From contig CANHEC010000210.1 of assembly GCA_947459455.1 (NCBI GenBank), positions 1 to 5,157 of the forward strand: 5,157 bases of DNA, given 5' to 3'. Made by a program: the position numbers and the translations under genes. This document shows positions 1 to 5,157 of this stretch, one piece after another (within the stretch, counting starts at the first letter, position 1; every line of letters starts with the position of its first letter). The notes beneath the pieces are model-generated. The model searched no databases. It was not told the DNA's origin and worked only from the letters and a program-made list of their open reading frames with translations. The stretch comes from Chitinophagaceae bacterium. Lineage in GTDB: Bacteria > Bacteroidota > Bacteroidia > Chitinophagales > Chitinophagaceae.

Positions 1-2
1 CC

Positions 3-3000
3 CGTCAGTTTGATCACCAGGCTTCGTTCAATGGTTTCCATTATTTCGATTTGCAGGTGACCAATGCACAAGGCTGCAGCACCCGTGCTTTTCAAAGCGT
101 CCTCATTCAGCCCCCCAGCGCCAGCATCTTTCTCAAATCATCTACCAGTGCTGCCGGCAGTACCTCCTGCGGCCCCTTCAGCGCCACCTTTGGTGCCACC
201 GGCAACGATGAAATAGTGGCGTACAACTGGCAGTTTAGCAATGGTGGAAGCAGTACTGAGAAAGAACCCACCAATACGTTCAGCACAGCCGGCACGCATA
301 CCATTACGCTGCAATACACGCTGGCCAACGGTTGCCGCGGTACTACGGCATTTTCGGTGTCAGTATTTGCGCAGCCCACCGCCAGTTTTACTACACCTTC
401 CAACAATATTTGTGGACCGGCTACCGCCTTTATCAACAATACCACGCCGTTTTTCACCAACGTTTTTTACTTTTTTGATGTAGATAATGATCCATTTTCG
501 GCCCGTCTTATTAATAGCTGGAACTACAATAGGGCAGATACCTATACGGTGCGCATGGTAGTATTAAATGGGCCCTGCACCGACACCCTTACCAAAAAGG
601 GCTTTTTTCGCGTAAGCCCACCTTTTCCACGCATTACACAGGTGACCAACACCTGCGAGGGTACGCGGGGTGCTGTCACTTTTACCCACGAAACGGCAGG
701 TGCCCTTACTGGTATATGGAACTTTGGCGATGGCAATACAGCTCCGTTTAATCCCGCACAACCCACCATTACCCACACCTACAGCAAAACCGGCCTGTAC
801 AATGTGAGCTTGGTGGCTGTAAACGGTTCATGCGCTGTAAGTGCAGGTACCAACGTGCCTGTACTGCTGAAACAACAACCATTGCTCACAGTGAGCAGGC
901 CCGAAGTGTGTAGTAATGAGCAATTCAACTACACCATTAGCAATGTAGATACCAATCCGTCCTTCACTGTTTTTACCGACCGCTACTTCTTTAAGCGATG
1001 GGAGTACGGCGACGGCAGCGAGTTTGAAGGCAGCTACAGCCGGCCCTGGACACCCTACTGGATAAGTGGCACCACCGGCACCGCTGTGTCTAGCAGCAAT
1101 CTTAGCAACAATATTAGAGTCATATTTACCTCCAGGTTCTTTAACTGTGATGACACGACCAACTTCGTACCACTGACCTTCAAAGGTGCCCGGGCTGGTT
1201 TTGAAATACTAACACAAAGCCGATGTTGGCAAGACTCCGTTCGGTTCAGAGATACATCAGTGGCGTTTGGCAGCAGTGCCATTGTGCAGCGCACCTGGAA
1301 CTTTGGCGATGGCAACACCCTGACCACTACCCGTGGTGGCGTGATAGCGCACCGCTACCAAAATCCGGGAAATTACACAGTGACGCTTTCCATAACCGAC
1401 GCCGGCGGCTGCACCGTTACCACCAGCTCGCAGCAGCAAGTAACGGTATCGGGCCCCAAAGCAGCCTTTGCGATGAGCGGCACCAATGTGCCGCTCAATC
1501 AAACCGTGTTCTTCTTCAATGGCACCCTTACGGGCAACAGCTTTAATACACAGTACCATTGGCAGCTGGGCGATGGAAGTACCAGTACCGATTTTAGTCC
1601 GGTACGCACCTACCCCGTTGCCGGCACTTACCAAATTGTACTGGCTGCTTTTAACCCCGAAACAGGCTGCCGCGATACTGCCCGGCAAACACTGACGGTT
1701 AGGCCCTTTAATACGGCCTTTCAAATGAATTCTCGCTTTCTGCAAAGTGGCAATTGCCCGCCGGTAGCGGTGCAATTTGTAAACACCAGCTTTGGCGCTG
1801 TAAACGTAGAATGGGATTTTGGCGACGGAACAGGATCTACGGTGTACAATCCCACCAAGATTTACAGCAGCACCGGCAAGTTTCAAATTACCCTCAAAGT
1901 ATTTGGCTTCAACGGACTGGTGGGCACTTATCGAGATTCCATCATAATAGGCGAGCCGAATGCCCCCTTTGCGGCTAACCCGCTGTTTGGCTGCACCTCG
2001 CAAGACATTCGCTTTGCTGCCCAAACCAATGGCGTACGAAACTTCATTTGGGATTTTGGCGATGGTACTACGCGTTCGTTGTTGGATAGCAACACCAGAC
2101 ACCAATTTATGAGTCCGGGCATTTACCAGCCAAGGCTACTGATTGCTGATAGCAACGGCTGTACCAAGTGGGCCGACCTACCTGACAAGGTGGTAATTGA
2201 CTCCGTAGCAGTGAGCCTGCCCGCTTTTCCAAAAAGTATTTGCGATTCGGCTACCCTGGCCTTCAGCCCCGCCGTGACTGCAGTGGGTAGCGCTGCCAAT
2301 CCCGGCAGCTATGTGTACCAATGGCGCATTGTGTACAACGGCCAAACCACCACTTTGGCGCAAAAAGACATCAGCTATAACTTTAACAGGCCCGGCACCT
2401 ACCTGCTTTCCTTCAATGTAAAATCGCCTTTCGGATGCGATAAAACTGTGGTAGATAGTGTGGTAGTAGTACAGGGCTTGCAGGCCAGTATTACTGGCAA
2501 GGCCAATTTGTGCCCGGCAGAAACTGCCGCATTTACCGCCAATGCCCAGCCTGCCAGTGCCGGCATATCGTGGTTATGGCAGTTGCCCGACAATACGACC
2601 CGCACCACCCAGCAACTACAGGGACTTTCATTTGCCCAGCCAGGTACCTACCAACTCCAACTAATTGCCAGGGTAGCTACCTGTGCCGATACCAGCCGTT
2701 TGCAGCTGATAGTGCATCCCAACCCTACCATCAGCATTGGCAATCGCCAGCCCATTGCTTGCCTTGGCCGGCCACTCCAGCTTTCGGCGAGCGGTGCCAA
2801 CCAGTATCAGTGGTCGCCGGCTGCATCGCTGAACAATGCCAATATTGCCAACCCGCTGGCCTTGCCCGCCAGCAACACCCGCTATGTGGTAACCGGTACA
2901 AGCGCTTTTGGCTGTACCAGCACCGACTCGGTACTGGTAACAGTGGCCAACCCCATACAAGTAGCTGTAAGCAGTAGTGCCAGCAGTATATGTGCAGGCG

Positions 3001-3716
3001 AAAGTGCCAACCTGCAAGCCAGCGGCGCAGCTACCTACAGGTGGATAGGCAACACCGGTGGACTGAGCAGCACCAGCAGCGCAGCCACCACGGCCCGGCC
3101 TGCCAGCAGCACCAGCTATACGGTAGTAGGCGCCGATGCTGTAGGCTGCTTTACCGATACTGCTACCATCAACCTGGTGGTAAATGCAAGACCAACCGTA
3201 AATGCCGGACCCGATATAGAAACCACTGCTACCGAAACTGTGAATCTTCGGGCCACGGGCTCGGTCGATGTGGTGAGCTACCTGTGGCAGCCAGCCAACT
3301 TTTTGAGCTGTACAAATTGCCCCAACCCACAAAGCAAACCGCTCACACCCATTACCTACACCGTCACTGTTCGAAACGATAAGAACTGCGCAGCTACCGA
3401 TACACTTAACATCAGGCTGTTGTGTGGAGAAGCGTTTTACATTCCTAATAGTTTTACCCCAAACAATGATGGTAAAAACGATCGCTTCTATGTGCTGGGC
3501 GGCGGTGCCACTGTCAAATCATTCCGCATTTTCAACCGGTGGGGTGCGCTGGTATTTGAAGCCAATAATGTATTCACCAACGACCGCAATGGTGGATGGG
3601 ATGGCAGGTTCAACGGACAGCCAGCACCCATGGGCACCTACGTGTACATGGCACAGATAGAATGCTTTAATGGCACCAGGTTTGAGTACAAGGGTACGGT
3701 CACTCTTATCAGATAA
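3..3716 (+). CDS. T9SS-secreted PKD/Ig-like repeat protein with type B C-terminal sorting domain (5' partial)
   Basis: The frame is open from the first complete codon (3) to TAA at 3714-3716, giving 1237 visible residues. The first in-window residues already form the last strands of a PKD module (FDLQVTNAQGC), so the true start lies upstream; the TTG at 51 is an internal Leu codon. Thirteen tandem beta-sandwich modules follow, marked by a core Trp (Tyr in one) every 77-99 codons. Six carry the canonical PKD W-x-(F/Y/L)-GDG motif, and the later ones are Ig-like (YQWSP, YRWIG, YLWQP). The last ~95 residues match the CHU_C/gliding-motility C-terminal family (FYIPNSFTPNNDGKND, FNRWGALVF, WDGRFNGQPAPMGTYVY), the type B sorting signal of T9SS cargo. 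Inferred role: an exported surface or extracellular adhesin-like protein. No catalytic domain is visible, though one could lie in the missing N-terminus. The only downstream neighbour is convergent, so this gene ends its transcription unit. Confidence 0.93.
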   Translation, partial: RQFDHQASFNGFHYFDLQVTNAQGCSTRAFQSVLIQPPSASIFLKSSTSAAGSTSCGPFSATFGATGNDEIVAYNWQFSNGGSSTEKEPTNTFSTAGTHTITLQYTLANGCRGTTAFSVSVFAQPTASFTTPSNNICGPATAFINNTTPFFTNVFYFFDVDNDPFSARLINSWNYNRADTYTVRMVVLNGPCTDTLTKKGFFRVSPPFPRITQVTNTCEGTRGAVTFTHETAGALTGIWNFGDGNTAPFNPAQPTITHTYSKTGLYNVSLVAVNGSCAVSAGTNVPVLLKQQPLLTVSRPEVCSNEQFNYTISNVDTNPSFTVFTDRYFFKRWEYGDGSEFEGSYSRPWTPYWISGTTGTAVSSSNLSNNIRVIFTSRFFNCDDTTNFVPLTFKGARAGFEILTQSRCWQDSVRFRDTSVAFGSSAIVQRTWNFGDGNTLTTTRGGVIAHRYQNPGNYTVTLSITDAGGCTVTTSSQQQVTVSGPKAAFAMSGTNVPLNQTVFFFNGTLTGNSFNTQYHWQLGDGSTSTDFSPVRTYPVAGTYQIVLAAFNPETGCRDTARQTLTVRPFNTAFQMNSRFLQSGNCPPVAVQFVNTSFGAVNVEWDFGDGTGSTVYNPTKIYSSTGKFQITLKVFGFNGLVGTYRDSIIIGEPNAPFAANPLFGCTSQDIRFAAQTNGVRNFIWDFGDGTTRSLLDSNTRHQFMSPGIYQPRLLIADSNGCTKWADLPDKVVIDSVAVSLPAFPKSICDSATLAFSPAVTAVGSAANPGSYVYQWRIVYNGQTTTLAQKDISYNFNRPGTYLLSFNVKSPFGCDKTVVDSVVVVQGLQASITGKANLCPAETAAFTANAQPASAGISWLWQLPDNTTRTTQQLQGLSFAQPGTYQLQLIARVATCADTSRLQLIVHPNPTISIGNRQPIACLGRPLQLSASGANQYQWSPAASLNNANIANPLALPASNTRYVVTGTSAFGCTSTDSVLVTVANPIQVAVSSSASSICAGESANLQASGAATYRWIGNTGGLSSTSSAATTARPASSTSYTVVGADAVGCFTDTATINLVVNARPTVNAGPDIETTATETVNLRATGSVDVVSYLWQPANFLSCTNCPNPQSKPLTPITYTVTVRNDKNCAATDTLNIRLLCGEAFYIPNSFTPNNDGKNDRFYVLGGGATVKSFRIFNRWGALVFEANNVFTNDRNGGWDGRFNGQPAPMGTYVYMAQIECFNGTRFEYKGTVTLIR
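228..3287 (+). repeat. Array of 13 tandem PKD/Ig-like modules (protein-level repeat)
   Basis: Core aromatic codons, mostly the Trp preceding the GDG loop, fall at 228, 468 (Tyr), 717, 999, 1296, 1560, 1812, 2049, 2322, 2577, 2811, 3042 and 3285. The spacings are 231-297 nt. Positions 717 to 2049 carry the PKD motif GDG (NFGDG, EYGDG, NFGDG, QLGDG, DFGDG, DFGDG). The modules at 228 (QFSNG) and 468 (FFDVD) are degenerate, and those from 2322 onward have lost GDG. Most modules start with a Cys in the first strand (for example TSCGPF, NICGPA, NTCEGT, SRCWQD, FGCTSQ) and end with a Cys after the penultimate strand (NGCRGT, GPCTDT, GGCTVT, NGCTKW). The modules are divergent; this is not a DNA-level satellite. 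Confidence 0.85.
3426..3713 (+). other. T9SS type B C-terminal sorting domain (CHU_C / gliding-motility C-terminal family)
   Basis: This segment encodes the last ~95 residues of the repeat protein. Visible hallmarks in order are FYIPNSFTPNNDGKND (a strand plus Asp/Asn-rich loop), the FRIFNRWGALVFE strand, a WDGRFNGQPAPMGTYVY block, and a final strand ending TVTLIR at the C-terminus. In known Bacteroidota proteins this domain directs passage through the type IX secretion system, often together with a PorP/SprF-like outer-membrane partner. Unlike the short type A signal, it needs the whole domain. It appears complete here. Confidence 0.92.
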
Positions 3717-3717
3717 T

Positions 3718-3736
3718 GCTTGCACTTACCGCAAGC
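3718..3736. terminator. Small hairpin in convergent intergenic gap, possible bidirectional terminator
   Basis: GCTTGC (3718-3723) and GCAAGC (3731-3736) form a 6-bp perfect stem with a 7-nt loop, beginning 1 nt after the stop codon of the repeat protein, between two convergent genes. There is no T-tract on either side, so intrinsic termination would be weak. A second imperfect stem, CTGGCC (3748-3753) with GGCCAG (3771-3776), overlaps the cvfB stop codon and could contribute. The call rests mainly on location. Confidence 0.3.
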
Positions 3737-3758
3737 GTCGATACCAACTGGCCTTCCG

Positions 3759-4607
3759 TTAGTCGGCAGCGGCCAGCAACTGAATGCCACCCGGCAGTAT
3801 GTCTATCAGGCGCTGCTTGTACAGGTTGCCAATGGCCATCTTGAACACCTTTTTCGATACCCCAAAAAAAGCGTAGATGTCTTCCGGGTCGCTCTTGTCG
3901 GTGTACGGCAGGATGCCTTTGTGGGCTTTCAACAAATCGAGGATGCGCTGGGCTTCGTCGGTTACTTTGGCATAGCCGGGCTTGCCTGGCACTACGTCAA
4001 TCTTGCCATCTTCCCGCACCAGCTTTATAAAGCCTTGCAACTGCTGCCCCACCCGCAGCGGCACCACCGCATCAGCATCGTGTATCACTGCTTCGTAGGT
4101 ATGGTCGGCTATCACCGAATAGCCAATGGGTGTTTTGCGATAAACGATGAGCTGCACAGGCTGCAGTACTTCCAGTCCTTCACCCGTTTTCTTCAGCAAT
4201 TTGTCAAACCACTCGGTGGCGGCCACCCGCCCGGTTTGCTCATCGCGGTACAGGTACAGCAGGTAGCTGCGGCCTTCCCGCATGGGCTCTCGCTGCTGGC
4301 TGCGGGGCACAAACAAATCTTTGGTAAGGCCCCAATCGACAAAGGCGCCCTGCGGCGAAGTGCTCAGCACTTTGAGGTAGGCAAACTCGCCTACAATCGC
4401 ATGCGGCTTTTGCGTGGTAGCAATCAGGCGGTTCTCGCTGTCGTGATAAATGAATACTTCCACCTCATCGCCTTTTTGCACACCCTCGGGCAAAAAGCGG
4501 TTGGGCAGCAACACATCTTCGCCCTCATAGCGCAGATAGGCGCCGGGGGTTACAATTCGCTCTACGGGCAGCGAGTAATATTGTCCTGCTTGTAATTTGC
4601 TAGCCAT
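3759..4607 (-). CDS. cvfB: CvfB family S1-like RNA-binding protein (COG2996/YitL type)
   Basis: The gene encodes 282 residues from the chosen ATG at 4605-4607, the usual size for this family. Visible layout: S1-like domain 1 (~1-66), S1-like domain 2 (~72-132, GEFAYLKV...GAFVDWGLTKDLFVP), S1-like domain 3 (~150-212, ending REDGKIDVVPGKPGY) and a C-terminal winged helix (~218-279). The last contains the family signature LPYTDKSDPEDIYAFFGVSK followed by KVFKMAIGNLYKQRLI. Family members in Firmicutes bind RNA and influence expression of virulence and other genes; the target in Bacteroidota is not known to me. An in-frame ATG 25 codons upstream (4680-4682) was rejected because the extension would read through the terminator stem of the preceding gene and its residues do not look like the family. 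A TAnnTTTG box lies 4 nt before the chosen ATG. The gene converges with the repeat-protein gene. Confidence 0.92.
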   Translation of the reverse strand: MASKLQAGQYYSLPVERIVTPGAYLRYEGEDVLLPNRFLPEGVQKGDEVEVFIYHDSENRLIATTQKPHAIVGEFAYLKVLSTSPQGAFVDWGLTKDLFVPRSQQREPMREGRSYLLYLYRDEQTGRVAATEWFDKLLKKTGEGLEVLQPVQLIVYRKTPIGYSVIADHTYEAVIHDADAVVPLRVGQQLQGFIKLVREDGKIDVVPGKPGYAKVTDEAQRILDLLKAHKGILPYTDKSDPEDIYAFFGVSKKVFKMAIGNLYKQRLIDILPGGIQLLAAAD

Positions 4608-4611
4608 GCCG

Positions 4612-4619
4612 CAAAGGTA
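4612..4619 (-). promoter_or_regulatory. Bacteroidota-type -7 promoter box for cvfB
   Basis: On the minus strand TACCTTTG matches the Bacteroidota -7 consensus TAnnTTTG exactly and ends 4 nt before the cvfB ATG. The known distance from this box to the transcription start would place +1 at or next to the ATG, so the mRNA would be leaderless or nearly so. No well-spaced -33 TTG is present: the nearest TTG triplets lie 13 and 29 nt upstream of the box. The box is downstream of the terminator of the previous unit, which fits an independent promoter. Confidence 0.6.
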
Positions 4620-4643
4620 TTGGGGGCTTGCGCAAAAAGCAGG

Positions 4644-4679
4644 AAAAACAAAACAGCGCTGCCGGTACGACAGCGCTGT
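4644..4679 (-). terminator. Rho-independent terminator of the DUF2892 transcription unit
   Basis: ACAGCGCTG (4653-4661) and CAGCGCTGT (4671-4679) form a perfect 9-bp GC-rich stem with a 9-nt loop. In the minus-strand transcript the stem is followed by TTTTGTTTTT (4644-4653, its first base being the last of the stem), the classic U-tract. There is no T-tract on the plus-strand side, so it acts leftward only. It lies 30 bp after the stop codon of the DUF2892 gene and ends about 24 bp upstream of the cvfB -7 box, insulating the two units. Confidence 0.88.
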
Positions 4680-4708
4680 CAAACATGTGTTACCCCGTTC
4701 GAAACAGG

Positions 4709-4912
4709 TTACTTTTTAGGACAGGTATTCAACCCTACCAGGCTGTACAGCGGGCAATAACTGATAAGGCTGGTGGCCAGAAAAACGCCGCCCAGCACCA
4801 GCAGTACCAGCCCTGCAGTACCGGTAATGGTACCGGTGAAATACAACACTGAAAACAATGCTGCGAGTACAATACGGATGATGCGGTCGGTGGCGCCCAT
4901 GTTCTTTTTCAT
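4709..4912 (-). CDS. DUF2892 (YgaP-type transmembrane domain) inner-membrane protein
   Basis: The gene encodes 67 residues with the complete DUF2892 pattern: an N-terminal MKKNMGATDRIIRI block, hydrophobic span 1 (~residues 11-29), a short GTITG turn, hydrophobic span 2 (~33-51), then the conserved tail YCPLYSLVGLNTCPKK with Cys53 and Cys64. In proteins such as E. coli YgaP this domain is the membrane part joined to a rhodanese sulfurtransferase; here it stands alone, as is common in Bacteroidota, and has no rhodanese part. Its biochemical role is not established. The ATG at 4910-4912 is preferred over Met5 because MKKN is the family's usual N-terminus. No Shine-Dalgarno sequence or clear promoter lies directly upstream. 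It begins 34 bp after a 31-codon membrane ORF and is followed by a strong terminator, so it looks like the last gene of a small operon. Confidence 0.93.
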   Translation of the reverse strand: MKKNMGATDRIIRIVLAALFSVLYFTGTITGTAGLVLLVLGGVFLATSLISYCPLYSLVGLNTCPKK

Positions 4913-4946
4913 GATGAGAATGGTTGATAAAGGTGAATGAAATGAT

Positions 4947-5042
4947 TTAGTGACGAGCAGATTGGATGAGCACGGCCAGGCCCCACGCAGCTAGTACGCA
5001 AAGCACACATACCACGCCCAATCGCATCCATTTGCTTTTCAT
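4947..5042 (-). CDS. 31-residue single-span membrane microprotein (candidate small gene)
   Basis: An ATG at 5040-5042 opens a 31-codon frame ending in TAA at 4947-4949. The product starts MKSKWMR (three basic residues), then has about 19 uninterrupted hydrophobic residues (8-26, LGVVCVLCVLAAWGLAVLI), and ends in the short polar tail QSARH. This is the layout of a single-pass membrane peptide with a positive, probably cytoplasmic N-terminus; it could also be a signal peptide without cargo. Support for a real gene: the topology, the co-directional position 54 bp after one gene and 34 bp before the DUF2892 gene, and a promoter-like TTTG-N17-TAGCTTTA ending 4 nt before the ATG, the same distance as at cvfB. 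I do not recognise the family. A longer overlapping frame (63 codons on the same strand) has no such features. A chance ORF remains possible at this length. Confidence 0.55.
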   Translation of the reverse strand: MKSKWMRLGVVCVLCVLAAWGLAVLIQSARH

Positions 5043-5046
5043 GCGG

Positions 5047-5075
5047 TAAAGCTAGCGGGACCGGCGCCGGCCAAA
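5047..5075 (-). promoter_or_regulatory. Candidate Bacteroidota promoter ahead of the microprotein
   Basis: On the minus strand TTTG (5075-5072) is followed by 17 nt and then TAGCTTTA (5054-5047), which matches TAnnTTTG at all but the last base. The spacing is at the short end of that seen for -33/-7 pairs in Bacteroidota. The box ends 4 nt before the ATG, implying a leaderless transcript. The GC-rich spacer contains the palindrome CCGGCGCCGG (5061-5070). The imperfect -7 box means it may be weak or activator-dependent. Confidence 0.4.
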
Positions 5076-5093
5076 TGGTGACCAGCGTCACCA
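5076..5093. promoter_or_regulatory. CRP-like dyad (TGGTGA-N6-TCACCA), candidate activator site
   Basis: A perfect 7-bp inverted repeat with a 4-nt spacer, TGGTGACCAGCGTCACCA, lies between the stop codon of the upstream partial gene and the -33-like TTTG, which it directly abuts. Its half-sites and N6 spacing resemble the CRP-family consensus TGTGA-N6-TCACA, with 4 of 5 bases matching in each half. The dyad centre is 34 bp upstream of the -7 box centre, or about -41 from the expected start. It could equally be an RNA hairpin; there is no T-tract after it, so a terminator is unlikely. Confidence 0.4.
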
Positions 5094-5096
5094 GCC

Positions 5097-5157
5097 TCAC
5101 AAAATTTCGATGCGCCCTTCGCCTTGTTTGATCTTGCCCTCCTGCTCCAGTCGCTTC
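5097..5157 (-). CDS. C-terminal end of a possible winged-helix (Crp/Fnr-like) regulator, partial
   Basis: Nineteen codons enter from the right edge and end at TGA (5097-5099), reading KRLEQEGKIKQGEGRIEIL. The pattern of a helix ending in basic/acidic residues and E-G-x-I, a short Gly-containing turn, then a beta strand (GRIEIL) at the very C-terminus is what the recognition helix and wing of Crp/Fnr family regulators look like in many Bacteroidota. Nineteen residues are too few for a firm family call; other winged-helix proteins or an unrelated protein remain possible. The co-directional microprotein and DUF2892 genes and a CRP-like dyad 3 bp after the stop codon fit a regulator, but these are context only. 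This frame was chosen over the overlapping open frame, whose composition is not protein-like. Confidence 0.5.
   Translation of the reverse strand, partial: KRLEQEGKIKQGEGRIEIL

Noticed and set aside
51..53. TTG at 51 as start codon of the repeat protein
   Set aside because: The frame is open to the window edge and the preceding 16 residues already belong to a PKD fold, so the TTG is an internal Leu codon.
1257..2105. A 282-codon minus-strand open frame inside the PKD repeat gene
   Set aside because: It is antisense to intact PKD modules. Its apparent repetitiveness (AKIPxxVxxA-type segments) mirrors the GDG motif codons read backwards.
3748..3776. Imperfect stem CTGGCC/GGCCAG as a separate cvfB terminator
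   Set aside because: It has a large 17-nt loop with only a 3-bp inner stem, overlaps the stop codon and lacks a U-tract on the minus strand.
3720..4595. A 291-codon plus-strand open frame opposite cvfB
   Set aside because: It is fully antisense to a well-recognised family protein, has low-complexity composition rich in His, Gln and Leu, and shows no domain pattern; it is a codon-bias shadow.
4608..4682. Upstream in-frame ATG giving cvfB 25 extra residues
   Set aside because: The extension would read through the terminator stem and the -7 box, and its residues do not resemble the family N-terminus.
5061..5070. CCGGCGCCGG palindrome as an operator
   Set aside because: It is a GC-only 10-bp palindrome in the promoter spacer, easily arising by chance in a GC-rich stretch, with no second copy in the window.
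4909..5100. A 63-codon minus-strand open frame overlapping the microprotein
   Set aside because: It starts at a non-ATG codon inside the tail of the upstream gene, has no hydrophobic span or recognisable motif, and conflicts with the better-supported 19-codon tail and 31-codon frame.

Overview
The window looks like a chromosomal segment of a Bacteroidota bacterium, most likely of the Chitinophagaceae/Sphingobacteriales type with a roughly balanced GC content. Three things point there: a giant PKD-repeat surface protein ending in a type IX secretion (T9SS) type B sorting domain, TAnnTTTG-type -7 promoter elements in place of E. coli-like ones, and start codons without Shine-Dalgarno sequences. 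Genus or species cannot be fixed from the sequence alone.

Layout. Positions 1-3716 (+) hold the C-terminal 1237 codons of a secreted multi-domain protein; its start lies outside the window. It has thirteen tandem PKD/Ig-like modules followed by the C-terminal CHU_C/gliding-motility-type sorting domain. It converges, across a 42-bp gap containing a small hairpin, with a minus-strand cvfB-type gene (3759-4607) encoding an RNA-binding protein with three S1-like domains and a winged helix. A strong rho-independent terminator (4644-4679) separates cvfB from a second minus-strand group. That group reads, in transcription order, the last 19 codons of a gene that may encode a winged-helix (Crp/Fnr-like) regulator (5097 to beyond 5157), a 31-residue single-span membrane microprotein (4947-5042), and a 67-residue DUF2892/YgaP-type inner-membrane protein (4709-4912).

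How it fits together. The large protein is probably exported by T9SS and attached to or released from the cell surface as an adhesin or motility-type protein; no partner gene (for example a PorP/SprF-like one) follows it here. cvfB is probably transcribed from its own promoter, whose -7 box ends 4 nt before the ATG. The three small minus-strand reading frames look like one co-directional unit ending at the terminator. A symmetric TGGTGA-N6-TCACCA dyad abuts a promoter-like sequence in front of the microprotein, at the place where a CRP-family activator would sit. That arrangement is the most interesting part of the window, but it is an inference from sequence pattern and has not been shown. 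No RNA genes, CRISPR arrays or insertion sequences were seen, and no stretch longer than 300 bases lacks a gene.
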